From CAUZIR01 sp965250195 (GTDB taxonomy: Bacteria > Chloroflexota > Dehalococcoidia > Lucifugimonadales > UBA2962): a stretch of 64,000 bases of DNA. The stretch lies in the NCBI GenBank assembly GCA_965250195.1, contig OZ252295.1, positions 1,426,001 to 1,490,000 on the forward strand. The letters are read 5' to 3'. Shown here piece by piece: positions 45,223 through 54,888 of the stretch. Within the stretch, counting starts at the first letter, position 1. Each line of letters begins with the position of its first letter. The notes under the pieces were generated by a model, which saw nothing but the letters and a program-made list of their open reading frames with translations, was not told the DNA's origin and made no database searches. The translations under genes and the position numbers were made by a program.

Positions 45223-45232
45223 GGGTGGAACT

Positions 45233-46474
45233 CTAGCCCAGTTCGAACGCCGCGTGCAGAGCCCTGGCCGCGTCTCCTACGTGTCGCTCCGAGACGATGC
45301 AGGTGATGCGTATCTCCGACGTCGTTATCAGCTCGATGTTGATGCCGCGCTCTGCCAGGGCCCCGAACATGCGGGAGGCGTAGCCCGGTTCGTCGCGCAT
45401 CCCGGTGCCGACAATGCTGACTTTCGCCAAGCCGCCCGTACTTACAACTCCGCGGCCGGCCATTTCTTCCGTCATCGGTTGGACTACTTCCAACGCCCGC
45501 TTCAGGTCGGCACCAGCGACGGTGAATGTGAAGTCGGTTACCGCGTCGGAACCGGCATTCATCACGATCTCATCGACGCTGACGTCGGCTGCTGACAGGG
45601 GCTCGAACACCCTGGCCGCGAGGCCCGGGCGGTCGGGAACGCCGAGCATGGTGATCTTGGCGAAACCCTTGTCCGTGGCTATGCCCCGGACCTTCTTGCG
45701 TACCTCTCCGACCTGGTTTTCATCAGTCATGTCCGCACCTTCGTGTATCAGGGTTCCGCTGGTCTCGGTGAAGCTGGAGCCAACGTACGTCGGGACGTTG
45801 TACACCATTGCGAGCTCCACCGCCCTTGGCTGCATTTTCGCGCCGTAGCTGGCCATCTCCAGCATCTCTTCGAAGCCTATTTCGTTCAGTTTGTGTGCCA
45901 CCGGCACAAATTTCGGGTCGGCTGTATAGATGCCATCCACGTTCGTGTAAATTTCGCACCGCTCCGCCCCCAGCGCGGCGGCCACCGCGACGGCAGTGGT
46001 ATCCGAGCCACCCCGACCAAGGGTCGTCACATCGTGGTCGTCGTCCACCCCCTGGAAACCGGCGATGATGACGATGTTGCCACTGTCCAACTCCCTGCGG
46101 ATGGATGAGACGTCGATGCTGGAGATCTGCGCCCGGCCGTAGCGGCTGGTGGTGTGGATGCCCGCCTGCCAGCCGGCCAGGCTTTTAGCGGGTTGGCCCA
46201 GAGCGTTCAGGGCCATGGCAGTCAGCGTGCATGACACCAGTTCTCCGGTAGATAGCAAAACATCGAGTTCGCGGGAATCCGGCCGGTCGTTTACCTGTCT
46301 CGCCAGCGCCGCCAGTTCGTCGGTGCGGTTCCCCATGGCAGAAACGACGGCGACGACATCGTCGCCGCCGCTTTTTCGGGCCGCAATTCGCCTGGCCACA
46401 CGCCGAACGGCGTCAGCGTTGACCAGCGAGCTACCGCCGTACTTTTGCACGACAACGGGTGCCATATCGGTCAT
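45233..46474 (-). CDS. lysC: Aspartate kinase
   Basis: A 413-residue monofunctional aspartokinase. The N-terminal kinase domain has VVQKYGGSSL, GFQGVDDDHDVTTLGRGGSDTTAV and EIYTNVDGIYTADP; two ACT domains follow (~residues 265-410), the site of feedback by lysine and/or threonine. It makes aspartyl phosphate for Lys, Thr and Met. The frame extends upstream into thrB; ATG 46474, ten bases after thrB, is preferred (ATG 46465 also possible). Confidence 0.96.
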   Translation of the reverse strand: MTDMAPVVVQKYGGSSLVNADAVRRVARRIAARKSGGDDVVAVVSAMGNRTDELAALARQVNDRPDSRELDVLLSTGELVSCTLTAMALNALGQPAKSLAGWQAGIHTTSRYGRAQISSIDVSSIRRELDSGNIVIIAGFQGVDDDHDVTTLGRGGSDTTAVAVAAALGAERCEIYTNVDGIYTADPKFVPVAHKLNEIGFEEMLEMASYGAKMQPRAVELAMVYNVPTYVGSSFTETSGTLIHEGADMTDENQVGEVRKKVRGIATDKGFAKITMLGVPDRPGLAARVFEPLSAADVSVDEIVMNAGSDAVTDFTFTVAGADLKRALEVVQPMTEEMAGRGVVSTGGLAKVSIVGTGMRDEPGYASRMFGALAERGINIELITTSEIRITCIVSERHVGDAARALHAAFELG

Positions 46475-46484
46475 CCGCCCAGCA

Positions 46485-47435
46485 CTAGCTGGACGCCGGG
46501 CTCCCAGTCTCGTTGACGGTCTGAAACCCGAGAGACGTGGGTTTGGAGATGCGCACGCCACCGGCGATGCCCGACTTGTCGGCGGCGTCGGCCATCTCAT
46601 AACCGATCGTAAGTTCGCGGCCGGCGGTTAGGGCCAGCACGCTGGAGCCGGAGCCGGACAGGAAGACCCCCAACGCACCGGCCGCACGGGCCGCGGCGAA
46701 CACGTTTTTCAGGCCGAAGAACTGGTCCACGCGAAACGATTGGTGCAGCCGATCTTCGGTGGCGACGCCCAGTAGCGAGAGGTCGCCGGTCGTCAGGGCG
46801 CGGACCAGCAGCCCGATGCGGCCCAGGTTAAAGACGACATCCTCACGGTCGATCGTGACCGGGAGAATTTCCCTGGCCTGCTTGGTCGGCATCGGCCGCT
46901 CGGGCACGTAGAGCACGGCCCGCAGGTCTTGCGGCACTGGTATTGGCGCAGTGACGAAGTGCTCTTGGGACGGGACGACAATTTGGCAGCCCCCGTACAG
47001 CGCCGCCACCACGTTGTCCGGATGCCCTTCGACCTCGACTGCCAGGTCTAGGAGTTTTTGCTCGGAAAGCTCGGACCCGGCTATCGCGTCGCCTGCGACC
47101 AGGCCCGCCACGATGGCTGCGGCGCTGGAGCCCAGGCCCTTGCCCGCCGGGACCTCGTTGTCACAGGTAATCTTGGCCGACGGCGGCTTCTTGCCGGTGC
47201 GGGTGAACGGCAACTCGAAGCAGCGGTGCACCAGTTTGGCGTACATGTCGTCGGGGTACTCCGCGCCATGGCCGCGAACTTCATACACCGGCCCATCACC
47301 GTCTTTCCGGACGACCTCGACAGTCGTCGTGTTCCAGATATCGAGCGCCATGGCCATGCAGTCGAAGCCCGGCCCCATGTTGGCGGCCGTGGCCGCCGTC
47401 TTTACTGTGATTTTTTCCAATTCAGGGAGTCCCAC
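46485..47435 (-). CDS. thrB: Homoserine kinase
   Basis: A 316-residue GHMP kinase, the penultimate step of threonine synthesis. The ATP motif PAGKGLGSSAAA is at residues 96-107, and GVFLSGSGSSVLAL is the C-terminal GHMP motif. The N-terminus KTAATAANMGPGFDCMAMAL is diagnostic of ThrB. GTG start. It heads the four-gene operon with lysC and is divergent from mutS2, sharing a palindromic promoter region. Confidence 0.95.
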   Translation of the reverse strand: MGLPELEKITVKTAATAANMGPGFDCMAMALDIWNTTTVEVVRKDGDGPVYEVRGHGAEYPDDMYAKLVHRCFELPFTRTGKKPPSAKITCDNEVPAGKGLGSSAAAIVAGLVAGDAIAGSELSEQKLLDLAVEVEGHPDNVVAALYGGCQIVVPSQEHFVTAPIPVPQDLRAVLYVPERPMPTKQAREILPVTIDREDVVFNLGRIGLLVRALTTGDLSLLGVATEDRLHQSFRVDQFFGLKNVFAAARAAGALGVFLSGSGSSVLALTAGRELTIGYEMADAADKSGIAGGVRISKPTSLGFQTVNETGSPASS

Positions 47436-47514
47436 GACCCGAAATTGCGAGCCGACTTTCGCGTGGGCCTGATTCGGCCGGACCGACCGGCCGAAAAGCC
47501 CGTTAATACAAGCG

Positions 47515-47525
47515 GTTATGATAAC
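47515..47525. promoter_or_regulatory. Palindromic -10 shared by divergent thrB and mutS2
   Basis: GTTATgATAAC is a perfect 11-base palindrome about a central G. It holds TATGAT on the plus strand (47517-47522) and TATCAT on the minus strand, the latter with a TG extension (TGTTATCAT, 47518-47526). It could serve both directions. No clear -35 is seen on either side. Confidence 0.45.
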
Positions 47526-47537
47526 ATGGCAACTCTT

Positions 47538-47556
47538 CCTCGATGACTCATCGAGG
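47538..47556. promoter_or_regulatory. Perfect 19-base dyad, possible operator in the mutS2 leader
   Basis: CCTCGATGA-C-TCATCGAGG: two 9-base arms that are exact reverse complements around one base. It starts 15 bases after the plus-strand -10 candidate, within the predicted mutS2 leader. It may be a repressor site, or a stem in the RNA. Confidence 0.55.
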
Positions 47557-47611
47557 GCATGACCACCGCGTTCCCGCCCCTGCTCGACCGCTCCGAGAGA
47601 CCCTTAATTCC

Positions 47612-50122
47612 GTGGCGAAAAGTTCGACAGTGTCCGCTCCCGACTACCTGGCCGACGACGCACCGGATCTGCTCGATTTCCCGGCCATCCGGGCCGCCCT
47701 CGCCGCCCATGTGCGTTACGGGCCCGCCCGGCCTCTAGCACTCGCGCTAGCCCCCTCGTTCGACCCTACGACAGTTGCTGCACTGCACGCCGAGACCGCA
47801 CAGGGGCGTCGGCTGCTGGACGAGATCGGCGACCTGGACCTGACGCTCGTCACCGACCCGTCGGAGGCCGTAAGACGGGCCGCGCTTGAGGGGCTGCTGA
47901 CTGGAGAAGAGTTGCTCTCGGTCGCAGACGCCATCGCAGTCCAGACCCGAGCCGCGGGCCTGAACTCAGCCGCCGTAGCAGGGCCCCCCGGTCTGGGCTT
48001 AGGCCGAGCAGAAGTTGCCGCCCCCATATTGACCGCGATGGCGAGCCGCATTCCCGACCTGACGGACGTCGAGCAGGCCATCCGCCGGTCTATTAGCGAC
48101 CGGGGCGAGGTTTTGGATGGCGCCACACCAACGCTTCGGGGGCTGCGGACGCACGTGAGGCAGGCGTACGAAGACGTTACTTCCGCTCTGGGTCGTATCG
48201 TGCGATCTGACCTGAGTTCTGCGCTGCAAGAGCAGGTCATCTCGATGCGGGGAGATCGCTTCGTCCTGCAGGTTCGTTCTGAGTTAAGGCACCGTGTACC
48301 GGGGATCGTCCATGATGCCTCCAACACCGGTGCCACCGTTTACGTGGAGCCACTCGCCACCGTGGATCTGGGCAACTCGTGGCGGGAATTGGCGTTGGAG
48401 GAGGAGCGCGAAACCGCCAGGGTCCTGGCGGAACTCTCCGCACGGGTGGGGGCCGCTGGCGACGCCTTTGTGTTTGGCTCGGAGTTGACGGGGGCGATCG
48501 ACCTCATCTTCGCCCGAGCCCGCCACGGCATTCGAAGCCGGGGTGTGACGCCGACTCTCCCCGATGAATCCCGGCCAGCAGCCGGGTCGCTGCTCAGGCT
48601 GGTAGCCGCCAGACACCCGCTGCTGGGAGAGGCGGCTGTGCCGCTAACTATCAGCCTGGGTACGGTGCGACCCGACGAAAAAGCGTGGTCGGTGCTGGTT
48701 GTCACCGGGCCGAACACCGGCGGCAAGACCGTGGCCATGAAGACGGTCGGCCTGCTGGTGGCGATGAATCAGGCGGGCCTGCAGGTGCCGGCGACCGAGG
48801 CCATGTTGCCGGTGTTCGACGGTCTGTACGTCGACGTCGGGGATCACCAGAGCATTGAGGGCAGCGTCTCGACCTTCAGTTCGCACATGCGCCGGGTGAT
48901 CGGGATACTCGAAAGCGCTGGCCCCGGTTCACTCGTATTGCTCGATGAGTTGGGAGCGAGCACCGACCCGGAGGAGGGGGCCGCGCTGGCGCGGGCCGTG
49001 CTGGACCACCTCGCCGAGCAGAAAATCCCCACGGTCGTTACCACTCACCATCGCTCTGTCGCCGCCCATGCCGAGGCTTCGAAGGGCATGGAAAACGCGA
49101 GCGTCGATCTCGACCCGGACACGCTCGCGCCGACCTATCGTCTGACTATGGGGATTCCGGGCCGCAGCTACGGCATGTCCGTCGCGGCCGGTCTGGGCAT
49201 GCCCCAAGACGTGCTCGAGGCCGCCGGGTCATACATCGACGCAAAGTCGGCCCAGTACGAGGAGTCGATAGAGGAGCTACGAAGAGAGCGTGCGGCGGTC
49301 GAGCGGGCGCTGGCCTCGGCAGAGGCCGCGACTGGGTCCGCCGAACGAGCCCGCATAGAGCTGGAAGCCGAGCGCGCGACGTTCAACTCAAGAAGGGGAG
49401 AGCTGGTAGAGGCGATGCACGGTGAACTGGTCGCCAAGTACGACGATCTCACCTCCCGGTTAAAAAGGGCGGAGGCGGCCCTGTCGTGGAACATCGGCAA
49501 CGTGGTGGCGGCCGACTCCGTAGACCGCTCTGTTGTCGAGTCTGTCACCGAGGATCTGGCGACGGCGAAGCGGGAGATGTCAGATCTCGGACGTGAGGAA
49601 CCGCTGAACACCGCGCCCGCATCGCCCGTAACCAGCCCCGTCGACAGGGCAGTGGAGGCTGGCGCCGTGGTCGAGGTCAGGGGCCTCGGCGCCAGGGGCA
49701 CTGTGCAGAGCATCCACGCTGGGACCGGCGAGGCGGAAGTGTTGATGGGCAACGTTCGACTCCGTCTGGAGCTGAGCCGCCTGATTCCGACGGCCCTGAA
49801 TCCGACTGCCCTAAACCCGAGTGGGAGTACAGAAGAGTCCGAACCTCCCCAGGTGTCGGCGTCTTTAGGGCCAGTTCTAGGTTCTGCCGAACTCGATCTG
49901 CGGGGCATGCGTGCGGAGGCCGCGGAGCTGGAGGTCGAGCTGTTCCTCGATCACGCCATCAGGGACGGCATGTCCTCGGTTCGCATCATTCACGGCCGTG
50001 CCACCGGTGTGCTACGGCGAGTGGTACGTGAGCAGCTCGAGCGCAATTCGCTCGTGAAAAATTATGCCGCAGAAGACGCCGAGCGCGGTGGGGACGGTGC
50101 CACACGAGTAGACCTCGTCTAG
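47612..50122 (+). CDS. mutS2: Endonuclease MutS2
   Basis: An 836-residue MutS2. It has a MutS core and clamp (~20-330), the ATPase with GPNTGGKTVAMKT (Walker A), LVLLDELGASTDPEEGAAL (Walker B/D-loop) and THHRSV, a coiled-coil region (~570-690) and a C-terminal Smr nuclease domain with LDLRGM and RIIHGRATG. MutS2 suppresses homologous recombination or rescues collided ribosomes, depending on species. The open frame begins at 47543, inside the dyad, so GTG 47612 with a family-like N-terminus is preferred. That start is uncertain. Confidence 0.92.
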   Translation: MAKSSTVSAPDYLADDAPDLLDFPAIRAALAAHVRYGPARPLALALAPSFDPTTVAALHAETAQGRRLLDEIGDLDLTLVTDPSEAVRRAALEGLLTGEELLSVADAIAVQTRAAGLNSAAVAGPPGLGLGRAEVAAPILTAMASRIPDLTDVEQAIRRSISDRGEVLDGATPTLRGLRTHVRQAYEDVTSALGRIVRSDLSSALQEQVISMRGDRFVLQVRSELRHRVPGIVHDASNTGATVYVEPLATVDLGNSWRELALEEERETARVLAELSARVGAAGDAFVFGSELTGAIDLIFARARHGIRSRGVTPTLPDESRPAAGSLLRLVAARHPLLGEAAVPLTISLGTVRPDEKAWSVLVVTGPNTGGKTVAMKTVGLLVAMNQAGLQVPATEAMLPVFDGLYVDVGDHQSIEGSVSTFSSHMRRVIGILESAGPGSLVLLDELGASTDPEEGAALARAVLDHLAEQKIPTVVTTHHRSVAAHAEASKGMENASVDLDPDTLAPTYRLTMGIPGRSYGMSVAAGLGMPQDVLEAAGSYIDAKSAQYEESIEELRRERAAVERALASAEAATGSAERARIELEAERATFNSRRGELVEAMHGELVAKYDDLTSRLKRAEAALSWNIGNVVAADSVDRSVVESVTEDLATAKREMSDLGREEPLNTAPASPVTSPVDRAVEAGAVVEVRGLGARGTVQSIHAGTGEAEVLMGNVRLRLELSRLIPTALNPTALNPSGSTEESEPPQVSASLGPVLGSAELDLRGMRAEAAELEVELFLDHAIRDGMSSVRIIHGRATGVLRRVVREQLERNSLVKNYAAEDAERGGDGATRVDLV

Positions 50123-50133
50123 CCGGCCTGCGC

Positions 50134-50709
50134 TTGATTCATAGGACCGTTTCCCTCCGGGCGTTGATCCCGTTTGCGATGTTTGCCTTGCTGGCGCTGG
50201 GGGCGTTGGGGGCGTGTGACGATAGCGCGGGTACGCCGCTGGTGGTGATCGTCCGCCACACCGCAGCCGCCGAAGCTGAAAGCCGCCCCGAGCCGCCGGG
50301 ACTAGATCGGGTGACCGTACTGGTAGGCAATGCAGAACTGTTGCTGGAGGTCGCCTCCGATCCACAAGACCGTCGGGTTGGCCTGTCTGGACGGACGGGC
50401 CTGGAACCCGGAGCCGGAATGCTCTTTCACTTCTCGTCCGGCTCGGCAACGGGCCTGTGGATGAAGGGAATGCTCTTCGGGCTGGACTTCATATGGGTCG
50501 GTCCCGATTGCACGGTGGTCGATCTGCACGAGAGCGTGCCCGCTCCGACCGGGCCGGATGACCCGTTGCCTATTTATCGCCCAAACACAGAAGCGGCAGG
50601 CGTGATCGAGATAGCGGCCGGGGGCGTGGCTGCCGCCGGGATAGCGCGGGGTAACGGGGTCCACTACGCCCCGTCGCTCACGGGCTCCGAGTACGGATGT
50701 GAAGGGTAA
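50134..50709 (+). CDS. DUF192 family lipoprotein
   Basis: A 191-residue protein. A signal peptide with lipobox LGALGAC precedes residue ~30, so it is probably lipid-anchored outside the cytoplasm. The DUF192 core (~65-175) has VASDPQDRRVGLSGRTGLEPGAG (here given in two parts: RRVGLSGRTGL and GAGMLFHF), LWMKGMLFGLDFIWV and VIEIAAG. No enzymatic role is established for the family. The TTG start follows mutS2 by 11 bases. A weak GGG/CCC hairpin with a T-run (50704-50725) follows the stop. Confidence 0.82.
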   Translation: MIHRTVSLRALIPFAMFALLALGALGACDDSAGTPLVVIVRHTAAAEAESRPEPPGLDRVTVLVGNAELLLEVASDPQDRRVGLSGRTGLEPGAGMLFHFSSGSATGLWMKGMLFGLDFIWVGPDCTVVDLHESVPAPTGPDDPLPIYRPNTEAAGVIEIAAGGVAAAGIARGNGVHYAPSLTGSEYGCEG

Positions 50710-50732
50710 AAGCCCCCTTTTTCCGCGGGTGT

Positions 50733-50761
50733 TTGACACATTGCGGGGCGGGTGCTAAACT
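50733..50761 (+). promoter_or_regulatory. Strong promoter of rpoB-rpoC
   Basis: TTGACA (50733-50738), exactly 17 bases, then TAAACT (50756-50761) with a TGC extension. It is the best -35/-10 pair in the window. The predicted start is near 50768, leaving a ~150-base leader. Confidence 0.8.
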
Positions 50762-50858
50762 CCCTATCTGGTCGATTTACGTCCTCTGTCGCCCTGCGGG
50801 TTTTTTTACCTGGACATTTCACGTCTCTAACTGTGCCGCTCGCTTCACCGTAAGTGAG

Positions 50859-50895
50859 TCGCGCATTTTTTTTGCGCGAAGCCTAATCCGATTAG
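50859..50895 (+). promoter_or_regulatory. Structured rpoB leader: T-loop hairpin and palindrome
   Basis: TCGCGCA (50859-50865) and TGCGCGA (50873-50879) form a 7-bp stem with a loop of seven T. Directly after it CTAATCcGATTAG (50883-50895) is a second dyad just before the GGGGAG ribosome site. Both lie in an AT-richer leader. They could control read-through or translation of rpoB. Confidence 0.45.
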
Positions 50896-50916
50896 CCTTG
50901 GGGAGTGTGGTACTGC

Positions 50917-53900
50917 ATGACCTCTTCCGTTCTACCTGTAGCCGCTACGAAGAATCAACCCAAAACCACCAAGCAAAATGGACTCGCTAAACGATCATAC
51001 GCTCGAATTCCGGCCGTACTTGAGGTTCCCAACCTCATACAGGTTCAGATCGACTCGTTTGATTGGTTCAAGGCAGACGGCCTCGGTGAGCTTCTCTCCG
51101 AGATTTCGCCTATTGAGGACTTCCCCGGGGGTCGCTTCGAACTAAGCTTCCTCTCGCACTACTTCGAGGATCCGAAGCACTCGGAAGAAGAGTGCCGCGA
51201 GAACGAGACAACGTTCTCCGCCCCTCTTTACGTAACCGTTCAGCTGCGAATCAAGGCGCAAGGGCCCGGACAGGGCGAGATAAAGCAGCAGACGCTCTTC
51301 GTCGGGGACATCCCCATGATGACCAAGAGCGGCACTTTCATCATCAACGGCGCCGAGCGCGTGGTCGTCAGCCAGCTCGTCCGCTCACCGGGCGTCTACT
51401 TCACTACCGACACCGATCCCAACTCCGGCCGCGTCCTAACGTCCGCAAAGCTCATCCCGTACAGGGGCGCCTGGATGGAGTTCGACACCTCCAACCGGGA
51501 TGTCATCTCCGTCAAGGTCGATCGGAAGCGCAAGACGCCTGTCACCATGTTGCTCAGGGCAATGGGTTTCACCAAAGACGAAGATGTCGCCAAGATATTC
51601 GCCGACGTCGACACCGACGATGACCACCCCTTCGTCAAAGCCACCATCGCAAAAGACACCCCGGTGGATTCGCAGGACGAGGCGCTTCTCGAGTTCTATC
51701 GCCGGTTACGACCGGGCGAACCCCCGTCTGTAGAGAACGCACGCAACCTGCTGGACAACCTGTTTTTCAATCCGCGCAGGTATGACCTCGGCAGGGTCGG
51801 CCGGTATAAGCTCAACCGCCGACTGAACGGCGGCAAGGGCACAGACGAACGAACGCTGTCTCCGAACGACATTGTCGGCCTGCTGCGCACGATGATGGAG
51901 ATAAACAACGGCGTGCGCGGGCCGGACGACATCGACCATCTCGGTAACCGGCGCGTGAGGGCTGTTGGCGAGCTCATCCAGAACCAGGTCCGGGTCGGCC
52001 TGCTCCGCATGGAGAGGGTCATCAAAGAGCGCATGACCACCCAGATGGACCCGGCGACGACCACGCCTGCGGCCCTGATCAACATTAGGCCAGTGGTAGC
52101 GGCAGTGCGCGAGTTCTTCGGAGGCTCGCAGCTCTCGCAGTTCATGGACCAGACCAATCCGCTGGCGGAGCTAACCCACAAGCGCCGACTCTCGGCACTG
52201 GGCCCCGGAGGGCTGTCTCGTGAGCGCGCTGGGTTCGATGTACGCGACGTGCATCACTCCCACTACGGCCGCATATGCCCCATCGAGACCCCGGAGGGCC
52301 CCAACATCGGCCTTCTCGGCTCGCTCGCCACGTATGCGCGGACCAACCAGTACGGCTTTATCGAGACCCCGTACCGGGTAATTAAGGCGACCGTCTCCAA
52401 TAAGGCGGACAGCCTGCTGGGCCGCACGCCCATCAACGACATCGTCGGCGAGGACGGTAAGACCATCCTTCGCGGCGGTAACGACATCTCCAAGCGCGTG
52501 GTCAAGAGAATCCAGGCGCTTAAAAAGCATGAACTGGAGGTCAAGCCCTACGTCTCGCTCGACCCCGGCGAGATCGTTTACCTCTCGGCCGATGCTGAAG
52601 AAAATGTGCACATAGCCCAGGCCAACTCGCCCATCGACGGGAATGGCCAGTTCAAAGAGGCTCGGGTCGAGACCCGCATGGGTGACAACGTCGGCATGGA
52701 GCCGCCCGCCAATGTTGGGTACATGGACGTGTCGCCAATGCAACTGGTGAGCGTCTCGACCTCCCTGATTCCGTTCCTGGAGCACGACGACGCCAACCGG
52801 GCGTTGATGGGCTCGAACATGCAGAGGCAGGCCGTTCCGTTACTGCGGCCCGAGACGCCTCTCGTCGCTACCGGCATGGAAGGCCGGGTGGCGAAGGACA
52901 GTGGCCAGCTCATGGTCTCGGACGCCGACGGCATTGTGCAGGAGGCCACCGGCGACCGCATCGTCATTCTCGATGAGGCCGGCGAAGAGCACCTGTTCAA
53001 GCTGCGCAAGTTCCTTCGCTCCAACCAGGGCACCTGCATCAATCAGCGTCCCATCGTTAGCCGCGGCGACTACGTGAAAAAAGGCGACATTCTCTGCGAC
53101 AGCTCATCGACTGACGGGGGCGAGCTTGCACTGGGCCAGAACGTTCTGGTCGCGTTCATGAGTTGGGAGGGATACAACTTCGAGGACGCCATCATCCTCA
53201 GCGAGAACCTCGTTAAGGACGACCGCTTCACCTCCATCCACATTGAAAAACACGAGGTGGAGGCCAGGGACACCAAGCTTGGCCCCGAAGAGATCACCAG
53301 GGACATTCCCAATGTCGGCGAGGAGAGCCTGCGGGACCTCGACGAAGAGGGGATCATCCGCGTGGGGGCCGAGATCGGGCCTGGCGACATCCTGGTCGGC
53401 AAGATTACGCCCAAGGGCGAGACCGAGTTGAGCGCCGAGGAGAAGCTGCTCCGGGCGATATTCGGAGAGAAGGCTCGCGACGTAAAAGACACCTCGTTGC
53501 GCGTCCCCCACGGGGAGCGCGGCAAGGTCATGGACGTGCGCATACTGAGCAGGCTCGACGGCGACGAGTTGCCGCCTGGCGTCAACAAACTGGTTCGCCT
53601 GTGGGTTGCCCAAACACGGAAGATTTCTGAGGGCGACAAGATGGCCGGACGCCATGGCAATAAGGGCGTCGTCGCCAAGATATTGCCGCAAGAAGACATG
53701 CCTTTCCTTCCGGATGGTACCCCCGTCGATATCATTCTTAACCCGATTGGCGTGCCGTCCAGGATGAATCTGGGCCAGGTGTTGGAAACGCACCTGGGAT
53801 GGGCCGCCCAGCTGCTCGACTTTAAGGCCGAAACACCTGTGTTCGACGGCGCGCTCGACATTTCAATTGAGGACGCGCTGGCCCAGGCCTGGATCATCCA

Positions 53901-54885
53901 GCAGGCCGAGGCCGTCGATCCCAATTCGACAACCCTTCGGGGCATGGACCGAATCGACTTGATCAAAGTTGCTGGATGGCTGGAAGACCGCGGCTACGAC
54001 TACGACCAGGTCATGGGCACGACGCCCGGCAAGTCCGCCGTCTTGGGCGAAGCCAGGCGAGCCTGCCTGCGGACCTGGCTGTCGGAAGAGGTCGGCGTAG
54101 ACATCTCCGAAATGTCCGAGTCCGATGTCGATACAGAAGTACGCCGACTGAACCGGGAAGAAAACACGGCGGCGCCCACGATGGGCAAATCCACCCTGTT
54201 CGACGGCCATACCGGTGACAAGTACGATCAGCCCATCACCACCGGCTACATCTACATGATGAAGCTCATCCACCTCGTAGAGGACAAGATCCACGCCAGG
54301 TCCACCGGCCCCTACTCCCTCATTACCCAGCAGCCGCTGGGAGGCAAGGCGCAGTTCGGCGGCCAACGTTTTGGGGAAATGGAAGTCTGGGCGCTAGAGG
54401 CTTACAGCGCCGCTTACAACCTCCAGGAGATGCTCACCGTCAAGTCCGACGACGTGGTCGGCAGGGTGAAAACCTATGAGGCCATCGTCAAAGGCGAGGA
54501 CGTGATACAGCCTGGCATCCCCGAATCGTTCCACGTGCTCTTGAAGGAGTTGCAGAGCCTCGGCCTCTCGGTCGAATTGCTCCGCGAGGAGCCCGAGACC
54601 GACGAATTGGATGAGGGCGAAGGCGAGCTCTCGCTCCACGAATTCGACCTCGCCCTGGGCGGGCTCGATGAAGGCGCGTCTGGAGCACTAAACGGCTTCG
54701 ACATCGCGGGCGATCTGCTCAGCGGTGACGGCGCCAAGCAGGACGTGACCGCGTCCACCGAATCGGGGGGGGCCGCCAAGGCTGCCGAGACCGAAGAGAC
54801 AACGAAACAAGAGCCGACCGATGAAGGCTCTGACGGTGAGGCCGACACCGATTCGGCCACTGCCGAAACGAAAGAGGAGAACTAA
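50917..54885 (+). CDS. rpoB: DNA-directed RNA polymerase beta subunit
   Basis: A 1322-residue beta subunit. PNLIQVQIDSFDWF opens the protrusion; the rifampicin region (SQFMDQTNPLAELTHKRRLS), GRICPIETPEGPNIGL, GQNVLVAFMSWEGYNFEDAI, KMAGRHGNKG and LGGKAQFGGQRFGEMEVWAL are intact. Conserved sequence ends near residue ~1225; a ~95-residue acidic, Ala/Glu/Thr-rich tail follows and is unusual. ATG 50917 with GGGGAG upstream is preferred over in-frame GTG 50905. rpoC starts three bases after the stop. Rifampicin-site Ser/His residues look wild type (NKG and HKRRLS present). Confidence 0.97.
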   Translation: MTSSVLPVAATKNQPKTTKQNGLAKRSYARIPAVLEVPNLIQVQIDSFDWFKADGLGELLSEISPIEDFPGGRFELSFLSHYFEDPKHSEEECRENETTFSAPLYVTVQLRIKAQGPGQGEIKQQTLFVGDIPMMTKSGTFIINGAERVVVSQLVRSPGVYFTTDTDPNSGRVLTSAKLIPYRGAWMEFDTSNRDVISVKVDRKRKTPVTMLLRAMGFTKDEDVAKIFADVDTDDDHPFVKATIAKDTPVDSQDEALLEFYRRLRPGEPPSVENARNLLDNLFFNPRRYDLGRVGRYKLNRRLNGGKGTDERTLSPNDIVGLLRTMMEINNGVRGPDDIDHLGNRRVRAVGELIQNQVRVGLLRMERVIKERMTTQMDPATTTPAALINIRPVVAAVREFFGGSQLSQFMDQTNPLAELTHKRRLSALGPGGLSRERAGFDVRDVHHSHYGRICPIETPEGPNIGLLGSLATYARTNQYGFIETPYRVIKATVSNKADSLLGRTPINDIVGEDGKTILRGGNDISKRVVKRIQALKKHELEVKPYVSLDPGEIVYLSADAEENVHIAQANSPIDGNGQFKEARVETRMGDNVGMEPPANVGYMDVSPMQLVSVSTSLIPFLEHDDANRALMGSNMQRQAVPLLRPETPLVATGMEGRVAKDSGQLMVSDADGIVQEATGDRIVILDEAGEEHLFKLRKFLRSNQGTCINQRPIVSRGDYVKKGDILCDSSSTDGGELALGQNVLVAFMSWEGYNFEDAIILSENLVKDDRFTSIHIEKHEVEARDTKLGPEEITRDIPNVGEESLRDLDEEGIIRVGAEIGPGDILVGKITPKGETELSAEEKLLRAIFGEKARDVKDTSLRVPHGERGKVMDVRILSRLDGDELPPGVNKLVRLWVAQTRKISEGDKMAGRHGNKGVVAKILPQEDMPFLPDGTPVDIILNPIGVPSRMNLGQVLETHLGWAAQLLDFKAETPVFDGALDISIEDALAQAWIIQQAEAVDPNSTTLRGMDRIDLIKVAGWLEDRGYDYDQVMGTTPGKSAVLGEARRACLRTWLSEEVGVDISEMSESDVDTEVRRLNREENTAAPTMGKSTLFDGHTGDKYDQPITTGYIYMMKLIHLVEDKIHARSTGPYSLITQQPLGGKAQFGGQRFGEMEVWALEAYSAAYNLQEMLTVKSDDVVGRVKTYEAIVKGEDVIQPGIPESFHVLLKELQSLGLSVELLREEPETDELDEGEGELSLHEFDLALGGLDEGASGALNGFDIAGDLLSGDGAKQDVTASTESGGAAKAAETEETTKQEPTDEGSDGEADTDSATAETKEEN

Positions 54886-54888
54886 CGC

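Noticed and set aside
50733..50990. 85-codon frame in the rpoB leader
   Set aside because: It starts within the -35 box, overlaps the rpoB start out of frame and has no ribosome site.
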